A DNA stretch of 64,000 nt, from positions 62,001 to 126,000 of the forward strand of contig NZ_AP027728.1 in the NCBI RefSeq assembly GCF_030296555.1, written 5' to 3'. Of this stretch, positions 21,287 to 30,615 are shown piece by piece (the first letter of the stretch is position 1; each line of letters opens with the position of its first letter). Made by a program: the position numbers and the translations under genes. The notes beneath the pieces were generated by a model. It was given only the letters and a program-made list of their open reading frames with translations, ran no database searches and was not told where the DNA came from. The DNA is from Microbacterium suwonense. GTDB taxonomy: Bacteria; Actinomycetota; Actinomycetes; Actinomycetales; Microbacteriaceae.

Positions 21287-22759
21287 GTGACTGAAACCGT
21301 CGATGTCGTTCTGATCGGTGGGGGCATCATGTCCGCCACTCTGGGTACCCTGCTGCACGAGTTGCAGCCGGACTGGAAGATCGTCGCCTATGAGCGACTG
21401 AGCGATGTCGCACAGGAGAGCTCCAACCCCTGGAACAACGCCGGCACCGGACACTCGGCGCTGTGCGAGCTGAACTACATGCCGCAGGCCGCGGACGGCT
21501 CGATGGACCCCGCCAAGGCGGTCTCGATCAATGAGCAGTTCCAGCAGAGTCGTCAGTTCTGGTCGACTCTCATCGACCGCGGTGTGCTCGACGCACCCTC
21601 GACGTTCATCAACTCCACCCCGCACATGACCTTCGTGCGCGGCGAGAAGGACGTCGCCTTCCTCAAGGCCCGCTACGAGGTGCTCAAGAAGGAGCCGCTG
21701 TTCGAGAGCATCGAGTACAGCGAGGACTCCCGCGTCATCAACCAGTGGGCGCCGCTGCTGATGCAGAAGCGCCGCAAGGGCGAGCCGTTCGCGGCGACCC
21801 GGGTGACGGCCGGGACGGATGTCGACTTCGGTGCCCTCACCCATCAGCTCTTTGCGCACCTCGCGGATTCCGGTGTGCAGGTGCACACCGACCACGAGGT
21901 GCGCTCGCTCAAGCGCCAGAAGGACGGCACCTGGCGGGTCAAGTACCGCCAGACCATCGGCCGCACGCCGGGCGAGGTCAACGCCCGCTTCGTGTTCGTC
22001 GGCGCCGGCGGGTGGGCGCTCAAGCTGCTGCAGCGCAGCGGCATCCCCGAGATCAAGGGCTACGGAGTCTTCCCGATCGGCGGCCAGTTCCTCAAGACCA
22101 GCAACCCCGCCGTCGTTGCCCAGCACAAGGCGAAGGTGTACTCCCAGGCATCCGTCGGCGCCCCGCCGATGTCGGTGCCGCACCTCGACGCGCGCGTCGT
22201 CGACGGCGAGCACTCGCTGCTGTTCGGGCCGTTCGCGACCTTCAGCCCGAAGTTCCTGAAGAACGGCTCGATGCTCGACATCGTCACCCAGGTGCGCACG
22301 CACAACCTGTGGCCCATGCTGCGGGTCGCCTTCGCGAACCCCGACCTGATCACCTATCTACTGGGCGAGCTGGTCAAGACCCACGCCAAGAAGGTCGACA
22401 GCCTGCGCACCTTCATGCCCACCGCGAAGGACGAGGACTGGACGCTGATCCAGGCCGGCCAGCGCGCGCAGGTGATGAAGAAGGATCCGAAGAAGGGCGG
22501 CATCCTGCAGTTCGGCACCGAGGTCATCGCCTCGGAGGACGGCTCGATCTCCGGTCTCCTCGGCGCCTCCCCGGGGGCCTCGACCGCGGTGCCGATCATG
22601 CTGGGACTGCTCCAGCGCTGCTTCCCCGAGCAGTACACGGGCTGGGAGCCGACGCTGCGCGAGCTGATCCCGACACTGGGGGAGACCCTCAACGACAAGC
22701 CCGAGGCCGCCGTCGAGACGATGCAGGAGACTGCATCCGTTCTCGCCCTCTCGGCCTGA
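21287..22759 (+). CDS. mqo: Malate:quinone oxidoreductase
   Basis: Membrane-associated FAD enzyme oxidising malate to oxaloacetate and passing electrons to quinone. The 490-residue protein has the N-terminal FAD dinucleotide fold VVLIGGGIMSATLGTLL, the family block ESSNPWNNAGTGHSALCELN, and the C-terminal GSISGLLGASPGASTAVPIM that closes the FAD site. Membrane attachment is peripheral, since there are no transmembrane helices. It is followed by tdk 10 bp downstream. Confidence 0.95.
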   Translation: MTETVDVVLIGGGIMSATLGTLLHELQPDWKIVAYERLSDVAQESSNPWNNAGTGHSALCELNYMPQAADGSMDPAKAVSINEQFQQSRQFWSTLIDRGVLDAPSTFINSTPHMTFVRGEKDVAFLKARYEVLKKEPLFESIEYSEDSRVINQWAPLLMQKRRKGEPFAATRVTAGTDVDFGALTHQLFAHLADSGVQVHTDHEVRSLKRQKDGTWRVKYRQTIGRTPGEVNARFVFVGAGGWALKLLQRSGIPEIKGYGVFPIGGQFLKTSNPAVVAQHKAKVYSQASVGAPPMSVPHLDARVVDGEHSLLFGPFATFSPKFLKNGSMLDIVTQVRTHNLWPMLRVAFANPDLITYLLGELVKTHAKKVDSLRTFMPTAKDEDWTLIQAGQRAQVMKKDPKKGGILQFGTEVIASEDGSISGLLGASPGASTAVPIMLGLLQRCFPEQYTGWEPTLRELIPTLGETLNDKPEAAVETMQETASVLALSA

Positions 22760-22769
22760 CGGGGCCACC

Positions 22770-23399
22770 GTGGCGAAGCTGTACTTCCGCTACGGCGCGA
22801 TGAACTCCGGCAAGTCGACGGCGCTGCTGCAGGCTGCATACAACTACGAGGAGCGCGGGCAGCGGGTGCTGCTGGCCAAGCCCGAGATCGACACCAAGGG
22901 CGCTTCGCAGGTGGAGAGCCGGCTCGGCATGACCCGGGAGGTCGACTTTCTGATCGGCCCGCAGGACGACGCCCGCGCCCTGTTCGCCAGGCACCGCGAG
23001 CGGGTGCGCAGCGAGGGCGACGAGGAGCTGCTGCCCACCGAGCCGGTCGACGTGGCCTGCCTGCTGATCGACGAGGCGCAGTTCCTCACGTCCGCGCAGA
23101 TCGACGACCTGTTCCGCATCGCGGTGATCGACGGCATCCCGGTGATGGCCTACGGCATCCGCAACGACTTCCGCACCCACGCCTTCCCCGGATCGGCGCG
23201 GCTGCTGGCGATCGCGCACACGCTGGAGGAGCTGAAGACCATCTGCCGGTGCGGGCGCAAGGCCGTGTTCAACGGGCGCCTGGTCGACGGGCGCTTCGTC
23301 TTCGACGGCGACCAGGTGGCGATCGACGGCGCCGCGGTGACGTACGAGTCGCTGTGTGGCAACTGCTACCTGGAGGAGTCCGGCGGCGTTCTCGCATAG
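22770..23399 (+). CDS. tdk: Thymidine kinase
   Basis: Salvage kinase for deoxythymidine. The 209-residue protein has P-loop YGAMNSGKSTALLQ, Walker B LLIDEAQFL, the lasso-domain zinc cysteines (CRCGRKA...CGNCY) and a thymidine-binding region near VTYESLCGN. GTG 22770 lies 10 bp after mqo with no obvious ribosome-binding site, so translation is probably coupled. The operator of the next gene starts 12 bp beyond the stop. Confidence 0.94.
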   Translation: MAKLYFRYGAMNSGKSTALLQAAYNYEERGQRVLLAKPEIDTKGASQVESRLGMTREVDFLIGPQDDARALFARHRERVRSEGDEELLPTEPVDVACLLIDEAQFLTSAQIDDLFRIAVIDGIPVMAYGIRNDFRTHAFPGSARLLAIAHTLEELKTICRCGRKAVFNGRLVDGRFVFDGDQVAIDGAAVTYESLCGNCYLEESGGVLA

Positions 23400-23405
23400 C
23401 TCGCC

Positions 23406-23446
23406 TTGCGTGGTCTGACCACACAGCGTACGCTGTGGTCAGACCA
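23406..23446 (+). promoter_or_regulatory. Promoter and paired FadR/GntR-type operators for the lactate regulator
   Basis: TTGCGT (23406-23411) and TACGCT (23429-23434), 17 bp apart, form a promoter. TGGTCTGACCA (23411-23421) and TGGTCAGACCA (23436-23446) both match TNGTNNNACNA, the FadR-subfamily operator, and flank a palindromic CAGCGTACGCTG centre. The arrangement predicts autorepression. AGGAGG precedes ATG 23458. Confidence 0.8.
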
Positions 23447-23457
23447 CAGGAGGACGG

Positions 23458-24177
23458 ATGCCGGAGATCACCGCTACGCAGCGTGCCTGGCGCACCGTGC
23501 TCGCCCGCATCGAGAGCGACTTGCTCGACGGCGTGCTCGGGCCGGGCGACCGGCTGCCCTCCGAGCGCGACCTCGCCGCAGACCTCGGGGTGGGCCGCTC
23601 CAGCGTACGCGAGGCGCTGCGCGTGCTCGAGGTGATGGGACTGATCCGCACCGCGACGGGCTCGGGGCCGCAGGCCGGCGCGATCGTCGTCGCCGCACCC
23701 TCCGGCGGCATGTCCACCCTGCTGCGGCTGCAGGTGGCCGCACAGGGCTTCCTGCTGACGGATGTCGTGCAGACCCGGCTGGTGCTCGAGGACTCGGTCG
23801 CCGCCCGGCTGTCCGCCGACCCGCAGCGCGATCTGACCGGCATCCGCGGCGTCCTCACCGCGATGGACGCCGACGACCTCACCGCCCCCGAGTTCCTTGC
23901 CCTCGACGCCGAGCTGCACTACGCGCTGGCCGAGGCCTCCGGCAACACCGTGATCGCCGCGATGATGGCGGGCCTGCGCACCTCGATCGAGTCCTACGTG
24001 CTAGAGGGATCGGCGCGCATCGACGACTGGGATGCCATGGCATCCCGCCTGCGCGCCGAGCACCACGCGATCGTCGACGCGATCGATGAAGGCAGGACAG
24101 ATGCCGCACGCGCGCTCGTCCACGACCACATCACCGGCTACTACACCGCCGCCGGGCTCGTCCCCGGCGAGCACTGA
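23458..24177 (+). CDS. FadR/GntR-family transcriptional regulator, candidate LldR
   Basis: A 239-residue repressor-type regulator. The N-terminal winged helix-turn-helix ([20 protein letters not shown] through [13 protein letters not shown]) is typical GntR, and the helical C-terminal FCD domain holds metal-ligand-like residues ([24 protein letters not shown]). It controls its own promoter and probably the downstream lactate dehydrogenase gene 22 bp away, with lactate or another hydroxy acid as inferred ligand. The FadR-type operators immediately upstream support the subfamily assignment. Confidence 0.85.
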   Translation: MPEITATQRAWRTVLARIESDLLDGVLGPGDRLPSERDLAADLGVGRSSVREALRVLEVMGLIRTATGSGPQAGAIVVAAPSGGMSTLLRLQVAAQGFLLTDVVQTRLVLEDSVAARLSADPQRDLTGIRGVLTAMDADDLTAPEFLALDAELHYALAEASGNTVIAAMMAGLRTSIESYVLEGSARIDDWDAMASRLRAEHHAIVDAIDEGRTDAARALVHDHITGYYTAAGLVPGEH

Positions 24178-24199
24178 GAGAAACCTGGAGAGGAACACC

Positions 24200-25459
24200 A
24201 TGGTCCAGCGTCAGCTGCCCAACCCCGCCGAGCTGCTCGAGCTGATGAAGTTCAAGAAGCCCGAACTCGACGGCCGCAAGCGCCGTCTCGACGCGGCGCT
24301 CACGATCTACGATCTGCGCACGATCGCCAAGCGCCGCACGCCCAAGGCCGCCTTCGACTACACCGACGGCGCCGCCGAGGGCGAGCTGTCGCTGGCCCGG
24401 GCCCGGCAGGCCTTCGAGGATGTGGAGTTCCACCCCGGCATCCTCACCCCCGCACCGACCGTCGACACCAGCGTCGAGATCCTCGGCGGGCCGAGTGCGC
24501 TGCCGTTCGGCATCGCGCCCACCGGCTTCACCCGGCTGATGCAGACCGAGGGCGAGACGGCGGGAGCCGGAGCGGCTGCCGAGGCCGGCATCCCGTTCAC
24601 CCTCTCGACCCTCGGCACCACCTCGATCGAGGGGGTGAAGGCCGCGAACCCGCACGGGCGCAACTGGTTCCAGCTGTATGTCATGCGTGACCGCGAGATC
24701 TCCTACGAGCTCACCCGCCGCGCCGCCGCAGCCGGCTTCGACACGCTGCACTTCACCGTCGACACACCGGTGGCCGGTGCCCGTCTGCGCGACAAGCGCA
24801 ACGGCTTCTCGATCCCGCCGCAGCTCACCCTCGGCACGATCATCAATGCGATCCCGCGGCCGTGGTGGTGGTTCGACTTCCTCACCACCCCCAAGCTCGA
24901 ATTCGCCTCGCTCTCGAGCACAGGCGGCACCGTCGGCGAGCTGCTGGATGCTGCCATGGATCCCACCATCAGCTACGACGACCTGGCCGTGATCCGCGAC
25001 CTGTGGCCCGGCAAGATCGTCATCAAGGGCGTGCAGAACGTCGAGGACTCGGTGCGCCTGAAGGATGCCGGCGTCGACGGCATCGTGCTCTCCAACCACG
25101 GTGGTCGTCAGCTCGATCGGGCGCCGATCCCGTTCCACCTGCTGCCGCACGTGCGCAAGGCGGTCGGCGATGACTTCACCGTCATGATCGACACCGGCAT
25201 CATGAACGGCGCCGACATCGTGGCATCCGTCGCCCTCGGCGCCGACTTCACCCTCATCGGCCGCGCATACCTGTACGGGCTGATGGCAGGCGGACGGCAG
25301 GGCGTCGACCGCACCATCGCGATTCTGCGCACCGAGATCGAACGCACCATGCGACTGCTCGGCGTCGCCTCGCTCGCCGAGCTGGAGCCGGGGCACGTCA
25401 CGCAGCTGCAGCGCCTGATGCCGGTGGCGACGGATGCCGCGGAGTCGGTCGTCCGCTGA
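24200..25459 (+). CDS. lldD: FMN-dependent L-lactate dehydrogenase / alpha-hydroxy-acid oxidoreductase
   Basis: Oxidises L-lactate (or a related 2-hydroxy acid) to the keto acid using FMN. The 419-residue TIM barrel carries [17 protein letters not shown] near the start, [14 protein letters not shown], the signature [14 protein letters not shown] with the catalytic His and substrate-binding Arg, and [20 protein letters not shown] for FMN phosphate. ATG 24200 is preceded by GGAGAGG; the frame is open upstream inside the regulator gene but lacks family similarity there. The adjacent FadR-type regulator supports lactate. Other hydroxy acids are not excluded. Confidence 0.88.
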   Translation: MVQRQLPNPAELLELMKFKKPELDGRKRRLDAALTIYDLRTIAKRRTPKAAFDYTDGAAEGELSLARARQAFEDVEFHPGILTPAPTVDTSVEILGGPSALPFGIAPTGFTRLMQTEGETAGAGAAAEAGIPFTLSTLGTTSIEGVKAANPHGRNWFQLYVMRDREISYELTRRAAAAGFDTLHFTVDTPVAGARLRDKRNGFSIPPQLTLGTIINAIPRPWWWFDFLTTPKLEFASLSSTGGTVGELLDAAMDPTISYDDLAVIRDLWPGKIVIKGVQNVEDSVRLKDAGVDGIVLSNHGGRQLDRAPIPFHLLPHVRKAVGDDFTVMIDTGIMNGADIVASVALGADFTLIGRAYLYGLMAGGRQGVDRTIAILRTEIERTMRLLGVASLAELEPGHVTQLQRLMPVATDAAESVVR

Positions 25460-25515
25460 CGCTGCGCGCTCGTCGGGTCAGAGCGCCGGGTAGGGTGCCG
25501 GGACAGGGCGCTGGG

Positions 25516-26292
25516 TCAGAGCGCCGGGTCGGGCTCCGGCAGGGTCAGCAGCAGCGCGTCGAGCTTGCCGGCGGTGTCCTCCCAGCCGTCCACGGCGATC
25601 GAGGGCACGCCTATCGCGAACACAGGGTAGTCGTTGCCGCCCTCGTCCAGGCGGTCGCCGTAGAACAGCATGTCGGTCAACGCGATGCCGGCGTGCTCCG
25701 CAAGCTGCTGCATGCCGTAGGCCTTGTCGATGCCCGCACGGGTGATGTCGATGCTCGTGGACCCGCCGGAGCGGACCTCCAGGCCGGGCAGCCGTGCAGC
25801 CACCGCGTCGCGCAGCAGAGCGCGCTTCGCGCCGGTGGGGTCCCAGGCCCTCTTCGCATCGCCGGGGGCGCGCTGGCCGAGCGCCGAGAAGGTGATCTGC
25901 GAACCACGGTCCTCGAGGATGTCTCCCCAGGGGTCGCTCTCCCACAGCCCGAGGCGCTCGGCCTCTTCGCGCAACGCGGTGAGGGCGGCGGTCTTCTCGT
26001 CGTCGGAGAGATCGTGCGCGTAGACGGCCGTGAACTCGGTGCCGTCGTGCCGCAGGTAGCGGGTGCCGCAGGTGGGCAGCAGGTGCAGACGGGACAGATC
26101 GGATGCCGGAGTGCCGGCCAGCCGCGCGATGACCTGGGTGCGGAACTGCTCCTCGTTGCCGCCGGAGATGATGGCGACGTCGACACGGCGCAGCAGGGCG
26201 CGCAGCAGCTCGGCGATGCGGTCGTCGATCTGACTCTTGGAGGGCGCGAGGGTGTCGTCGAGGTCGAAGGCGACCAGGCGGGGTGCAGGCAT
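25516..26292 (-). CDS. HAD-IIB family hydrolase, phosphomannomutase-like
   Basis: A 258-residue HAD protein with FDLDDTLAPSKSQID at the N-terminus (nucleophile and acid/base Asp), IISGGNEEQF (motif II) and FYGDRLDEGGNDYPVF (motif IV). The APSKS context and cap resemble eukaryotic-type phosphomannomutases and sugar phosphatases; mutase versus phosphatase activity cannot be settled. ATG 26292 has TACCCT 9 nt upstream on the minus strand and no clear Shine-Dalgarno, suggesting an almost leaderless mRNA. It is convergent with lldD. Confidence 0.8.
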   Translation of the reverse strand: MPAPRLVAFDLDDTLAPSKSQIDDRIAELLRALLRRVDVAIISGGNEEQFRTQVIARLAGTPASDLSRLHLLPTCGTRYLRHDGTEFTAVYAHDLSDDEKTAALTALREEAERLGLWESDPWGDILEDRGSQITFSALGQRAPGDAKRAWDPTGAKRALLRDAVAARLPGLEVRSGGSTSIDITRAGIDKAYGMQQLAEHAGIALTDMLFYGDRLDEGGNDYPVFAIGVPSIAVDGWEDTAGKLDALLLTLPEPDPAL

Positions 26293-26330
26293 AGTGGTTC
26301 CAGGGTATCGGAGGTGGGTGGGGGAGGGGT

Positions 26331-26452
26331 CCTCGCCGCGGAGCGGCGTCGCGGGGAGAAGAGGGTCCTCGCCGCTGAGCGGCATCGGGGTGGGAGCTCG
26401 CCGCTTCGCGGCGTCGCGGCGTGGCTGGGGCAGCTCACCGCTTCGCGGCGCG
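26331..26452. repeat. Array of four REP-like stem-loops
   Basis: Copies at 26331-26351, 26367-26387, 26396-26416 and 26433-26452 share the pattern yCTCrCCGC-(2-3 nt)-GCGGCrtcG. Each folds into a 5-6 bp hairpin. Spacing is irregular (about 29-37 bp). Confidence 0.65.
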
Positions 26453-26591
26453 CTGCTCTCTTGGCTTGGGGCGGGGTGCGTCCCCACCGCGCCCTCCACG
26501 CGCCGCTCGTCGCGGAGGCACGTCACGTCGAGCGGGAGGGCGGCGCGCGGAGCCTCCTGCGCGGCGGGGCCCCTCTGGCGTCCCGGACGGA

Positions 26592-26635
26592 AAAGCCGAA
26601 GGTCCCCGCCCTCCGGGCGGGGGACCTTCGGCTTT
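26592..26635. terminator. Strong bidirectional terminator after tRNA-Pro
   Basis: AAAGCCGAAGGTCCCCGCC pairs with GGCGGGGACCTTCGGCTTT, a 19-bp near-perfect stem with A-rich and T-rich ends. It terminates the minus-strand tRNA and insulates the HAD gene. Confidence 0.85.
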
Positions 26636-26638
26636 GAG

Positions 26639-26712
<74 letters not shown>

Positions 26713-26793
26713 TATTTGCAACCGTTCAAGTCTACATGGCGGATGCAGGTCTGCCGAATCGTGACGGCCGCACGCAGCGGACGGAGAACAGTC

Positions 26794-27732
26794 TCAGGCG
26801 GTCCGCGCGGTCAGCGTCAGCAGCGTCGCCTCAGGACGGCAGGCGAAACGCACCGGAGCGTAGATCGAGTGGCCGCAGCCGGCGCTCACGTTCAGCGGCA
26901 CGGTGCGGCCGCCGTGCGTCCAGGTGCTCAGACCCTTGGCCTGCTTCAGCGGGATGTCGCAGTTCGCGACCAGGGCCCCGTAGCCCGGGATGCAGACCTG
27001 ACCGCCGTGCGTGTGGCCCGCGAACACGGCATCCGCTCCGAGATCGATGAACCCGTTCAGCACGCGCTGGTACGGCGCGTGCGTCACCCCCAGCACCGAT
27101 GCGCCCTCGGGTCGCATGCCCAGTGCATCCAGTGCCTCCGGCAGCACCTCCAGCTCGTCCCAGTCCCGATGCGCGTCATCGACGCCGAGGACGTCGATCG
27201 TGTTCCCGGCGACGGTCAGGCGCACGGCGCCGTTGTTCACCCCGTGCCAGCCGAGCTCGTCGGTGAAGTAGGCATCCATGGCATCCGTGTCGAGCATCTC
27301 GGGTTTGGCGACCCTCTTCGACGGCCCCGCGAAGTACTTCAGCGGATTGCGCGGCGACGGCGCCTGCGTGTCATTCGACCCGTGCACGAACACGCCGGGG
27401 ATCCCGGCGAGGGGAGCGAAAGAACGACGGATGCCCGTGAGCCCGTCCCGATGGCCCAGGTTGTCGCCCGTGTTGACGATCAGATCGGGCTCGAACCGGG
27501 CGAGAGACTCCAGCCAGCGCTGCTTGCGATGCTGCCAGGGAGCCATGTGCGCGTCGGAGAGATGCAGCACCCGGATCGGATGACTGCCCGGTTCCAGCGC
27601 CGGGGCGGTCACCTCGCGAACGGTGAACAGGTACCGCTCGATGCCGATGCCCCAGACAGCGGCCGCGACACCCGCGGCCCCCACCGCGCCGAGCGCGATG
27701 AGGGCCGGGTGTGCGGGTCCCCGTGAGGTCAC
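26794..27732 (-). CDS. Metallophosphoesterase, membrane-anchored
   Basis: Calcineurin-like phosphoesterase of 312 residues. One N-terminal transmembrane segment (about residues 9-28) probably places the enzyme outside the membrane. Dinuclear metal motifs are in order: LHLSDAHMAPW, NTGDNLGH, VHGSNDTQAP, GVTHAPYQ and FAGHTHGGQVCIPG. Relatives act on lipids, nucleotides or phosphodiesters; the substrate is unknown. Its ATG overlaps the stop of the upstream penicillin-binding protein gene by 4 bp, so the two are translationally coupled and may act together at the cell envelope. Confidence 0.88.
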   Translation of the reverse strand: MTSRGPAHPALIALGAVGAAGVAAAVWGIGIERYLFTVREVTAPALEPGSHPIRVLHLSDAHMAPWQHRKQRWLESLARFEPDLIVNTGDNLGHRDGLTGIRRSFAPLAGIPGVFVHGSNDTQAPSPRNPLKYFAGPSKRVAKPEMLDTDAMDAYFTDELGWHGVNNGAVRLTVAGNTIDVLGVDDAHRDWDELEVLPEALDALGMRPEGASVLGVTHAPYQRVLNGFIDLGADAVFAGHTHGGQVCIPGYGALVANCDIPLKQAKGLSTWTHGGRTVPLNVSAGCGHSIYAPVRFACRPEATLLTLTARTA

Positions 27733-30308
27733 TCCTCGTCCTCGCAGGTCACGGTGATCGTGGTGCCGGGCGGCGCCTTCGTATTGGCGCCGGGGTTCTG
27801 TGCGGTCACCTGCGAGCCGCCATGGCAGCCATCGCCGCTCACGCCGAATCCGGCATCCGAGAGCGTCTTCTTCGCATGGCTGTACTTCGCGCCCGTGACG
27901 TCGGGCACATCGGACGCGGGAGGGTTGCCCGTGCTGGGTATCAGCGTGACCGTGGTACCGCTGGGCACGCTGCCTGCCCCGGGAGTCTGCTCCGCCACGA
28001 GACCCTCACCGACGGTGCTGTCGACGGGGGTGCCGACCTGCACGGAGAAGCCGGCATTCTGCACGATGTCCTTTGCCTCATCGATCGACCTGCCGACGAC
28101 GTTCGGCAGCTCCTTCATGACTCTTCGCGTGAGGTTGCGATCCGGCGCGGGGAAGCGTGTGCCGGGGTAGAACTGATCTGCTGCCCGCTGCAGTGCCTTC
28201 GAGACGGTGTAGCGGACGGTGTTCAAAGGGCGACCGTTGTGATACTGATACTTGAGCTCGTAATTCTCGCCCTCGACCTTCCCGGCGTAGACGAAGGTCG
28301 CTGCCTTGGTGCTGGACATCGCCATCGCGCTTCCCCAAGACTGGTGAGTTCCGGTCTTGCCGATCAGTGGCGTGCCGTCATAGGGGTTGGCGGGACCACC
28401 GGTGCCGCCGTTCATGACGCCCTGCAGGGCGTAGGCGGCAGTCGCAGCGACCTCGGGCGAGAGCACCTGAGTGCACGACCCCTCCGGCAGGGTCATCTCC
28501 GTGCCGTCCGCGCCGACCACCTTGTCGATCGCGCGCGGGGTGCAGTAGATGCCCTTGTTCGCGACGGTCGCGTAGGCGCCGGCCATCTGGATCGGCGCGA
28601 TGTACTTCGAGCCCAGAACAGACGCGTAGGGGTCGTTCGGGGCCGGGTCTGTGGGATTCACCTCGGTGGTCGCCGCCATATTCCCGTAGTGGACGCCCAT
28701 AGACGTTGCGGTCTTGTTGATCTCACACAGGTCGAGCTCCTGTGCCATGGCCAGGAAGCCGGTGTTCAGCGAGGTACGGGTGAAGTCCATCACATTGGAC
28801 ACCCGTCCGTTGCCCGAGAAGTTCTTGACCAGGTCTTTGTTGGTGAACGGCTGACCACACTTGGTGAAGTCCTTGAACACGCGAGTGCGGGCGTCGAGCA
28901 CCTCATTGACCGAGTGGCCCTGCTTGAGCCACTCGATGAGGGTGAAGATCTTGTACGTCGAACCGCCCGGGAATCCGATGGACTCGCCGTGATCCTTGTC
29001 GGCCGCATAGACCAGGCTGGTCTCGCCCTTCGCCTTGTCAGCGTCGGCGGTCTCCTTGAACTTCGTGTTCTGCACCATCGCGATGATGCGTCCGGTGTCG
29101 GCCTCGATCGTCACCCCGGTGGCGCCGAAGCTCTTGCCTTCGAGGTAGACGGGAGCGTAGTACTCCATGGCTTCGTTGCCCGGGCGCTGCACGCGCATGT
29201 CAAGTGAGGTGTACACCTTCATCCCGCCGCGGCGGAGCTTGTCACGGCGCTCACTGTCCGTCTCGCCGAACGCCTTGTCGCTCTCAATGATCGACTTGAC
29301 GTACTGGCAGAAGTACGCCTGGTCGCCGGCTGCCTGGCATCCCTGAGTGGAGGGATGAATGCTCGGCGTGATGGGAAGCGCGGTGGCCTCCTCATGCTGC
29401 TGCTCGGTGATCTTGCCGTCGGCGAGCATGCGGTCGAGCACGTAGTTGCGGCGGAGCTTGGCATCCGCGTAGCCGTCCTCTTCGCTGTTGCGCACCTTGC
29501 CGGTCTTGTCGGTCCAGGTGCCGCCCTTCCTGTCGATGCGGAACCGGTTCGGGTTCTGCACGATTCCGGCCAGAGTGGCGGCCTGGTCGAGGGTGAGGTT
29601 CTTCGCGGTGGTGCCGAAGTAGTAGTTCGCGGCGGCCTCGATGCCGTAGGTCTGACCGCCGAAGTTCGCGATGTTCAGGTAGCCGAGCAGGATGTCGTTC
29701 TTCGAGAAGTCCTTCTCGATCTGGATCGCGTAGCGCATCTCCTTCAGCTTGCGCTCGATGCCGTCGGCGCCCTTGGCCTCCGTGGCCTCCGTCCAGCACG
29801 CCGCGAGTGCCTCGGTGTCGGTTGCCGGTACCTCCTGCTCGCACTGCTGGATCAGCACGTTCTTGACGAACTGCTGGCTGATCGTGGATGCACCGCGCGA
29901 TGAGGTGCGGCGCAGGTTGTCGTACACGGCCTTGACCGTCGCACCGAGGTTCACGCCGCCGTGCTCGTAGAAGTTCTTGTCCTCACTGGACAGCAGCGCG
30001 TCGTACAGCAGCGGCGAGACCTGATCGAAGGTCACCGGCACGCGGTTCTGGTCGTAGAACTTCGCCAGCTGGAACCACTTGCCGTCCTCCGCCGTCCCGT
30101 AGAACACCGTGGGCTCCATCGGAGTTCCCGGGTTCAGGCTGTCGGGAAGGTTCTCGAAGATCGAGAGCGCCTGGGATCCCGAGACACCGGCGATGGCGAT
30201 GGCGGGGGTGACGGCGGCCGTGGCCAGCACACCGGCGACGGCACTCAGGCCGACCAGGCCCAGCAGCCCGCCGAGCACACCCTTCACCGTGCGATTCTTT
30301 TGAGGCAT
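27729..30308 (-). CDS. Class A penicillin-binding protein with C-terminal PASTA domains
   Basis: Bifunctional peptidoglycan synthase of 859 residues. A short cytoplasmic tail and one transmembrane helix (about 10-35) are followed by the GT51 transglycosylase domain with catalytic Glu109 in SSEDKNFYEHGGV. The transpeptidase domain has Ser450 in GSTYK and Lys651 in GKTGT. Two PASTA domains close the protein (LPNVVGRSIDEAKDIVQNAG; VPDVTGAKYSHAKKTLSDAG). This resembles mycobacterial PonA2-type proteins. ATG 30308 is preceded by TAGCAT at 7 nt on the minus strand. The frame is open 49 codons further upstream, but that stretch overlaps the divergent promoter region. Confidence 0.93.
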   Translation of the reverse strand: MPQKNRTVKGVLGGLLGLVGLSAVAGVLATAAVTPAIAIAGVSGSQALSIFENLPDSLNPGTPMEPTVFYGTAEDGKWFQLAKFYDQNRVPVTFDQVSPLLYDALLSSEDKNFYEHGGVNLGATVKAVYDNLRRTSSRGASTISQQFVKNVLIQQCEQEVPATDTEALAACWTEATEAKGADGIERKLKEMRYAIQIEKDFSKNDILLGYLNIANFGGQTYGIEAAANYYFGTTAKNLTLDQAATLAGIVQNPNRFRIDRKGGTWTDKTGKVRNSEEDGYADAKLRRNYVLDRMLADGKITEQQHEEATALPITPSIHPSTQGCQAAGDQAYFCQYVKSIIESDKAFGETDSERRDKLRRGGMKVYTSLDMRVQRPGNEAMEYYAPVYLEGKSFGATGVTIEADTGRIIAMVQNTKFKETADADKAKGETSLVYAADKDHGESIGFPGGSTYKIFTLIEWLKQGHSVNEVLDARTRVFKDFTKCGQPFTNKDLVKNFSGNGRVSNVMDFTRTSLNTGFLAMAQELDLCEINKTATSMGVHYGNMAATTEVNPTDPAPNDPYASVLGSKYIAPIQMAGAYATVANKGIYCTPRAIDKVVGADGTEMTLPEGSCTQVLSPEVAATAAYALQGVMNGGTGGPANPYDGTPLIGKTGTHQSWGSAMAMSSTKAATFVYAGKVEGENYELKYQYHNGRPLNTVRYTVSKALQRAADQFYPGTRFPAPDRNLTRRVMKELPNVVGRSIDEAKDIVQNAGFSVQVGTPVDSTVGEGLVAEQTPGAGSVPSGTTVTLIPSTGNPPASDVPDVTGAKYSHAKKTLSDAGFGVSGDGCHGGSQVTAQNPGANTKAPPGTTITVTCEDEE

Positions 30309-30315
30309 ACGCTTG

Positions 30316-30321
30316 ATGCTA
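30316..30321 (-). promoter_or_regulatory. -10 hexamer TAGCAT of the PBP gene
   Basis: TAGCAT on the minus strand, 7 nt before ATG 30308. Confidence 0.45.
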
Positions 30322-30390
30322 GGGGATTTCCCTGAATAGAAGCCTCGACGTGCAGCTGTGCCGTGCGCGTCGACGACACGCAGGAGTGCC

Positions 30391-30615
30391 ATGACCACGT
30401 GGGAGTATCTGACCACACCGCTGCTGATCCACAACACCGCCGCGATCCTCAACAACTGGGGAAAGCAGGGCTGGGAGCTCGTGCAGGTCGTGCCGGGCCC
30501 CGAGGGCGGTCTGGTCGCCTACTTCAAGCGTCCCGTCACCCAGGAGGGCACGGCGAACGCCGGCCTCGCCGCCGCCGCAGAAGCGGCCCGTCAGTTCGAA
30601 GGGAAGAACAAGTGA
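30391..30615 (+). CDS. Small DUF4177-like protein
   Basis: A 74-residue cytoplasmic protein with the compact TTWEYLTTPLLIHNTAAILN and NWGKQGWELVQVVPGPEG segments characteristic of DUF4177-type small alpha/beta proteins, followed by an Ala-rich tail. The function is unknown. AGGAG precedes ATG 30391. Its stop overlaps the start of the ridA-like gene (GTGA), indicating coupling. Confidence 0.8.
   Translation: MTTWEYLTTPLLIHNTAAILNNWGKQGWELVQVVPGPEGGLVAYFKRPVTQEGTANAGLAAAAEAARQFEGKNK

Larger units (their letters stand above)
26293..26638. other. 346-bp intergenic region between HAD gene and tRNA-Pro
   Basis: No gene is visible. It contains four related small stem-loops (26331-26452), a G+C-rich stretch without recognisable motifs (26453-26590) and a strong terminator hairpin (26592-26635). 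Confidence 0.7.

Noticed and set aside
26331..26452. CRISPR array
   Set aside because: Only four short hairpins with irregular spacing and no unique equal-length spacers; no cas genes nearby.
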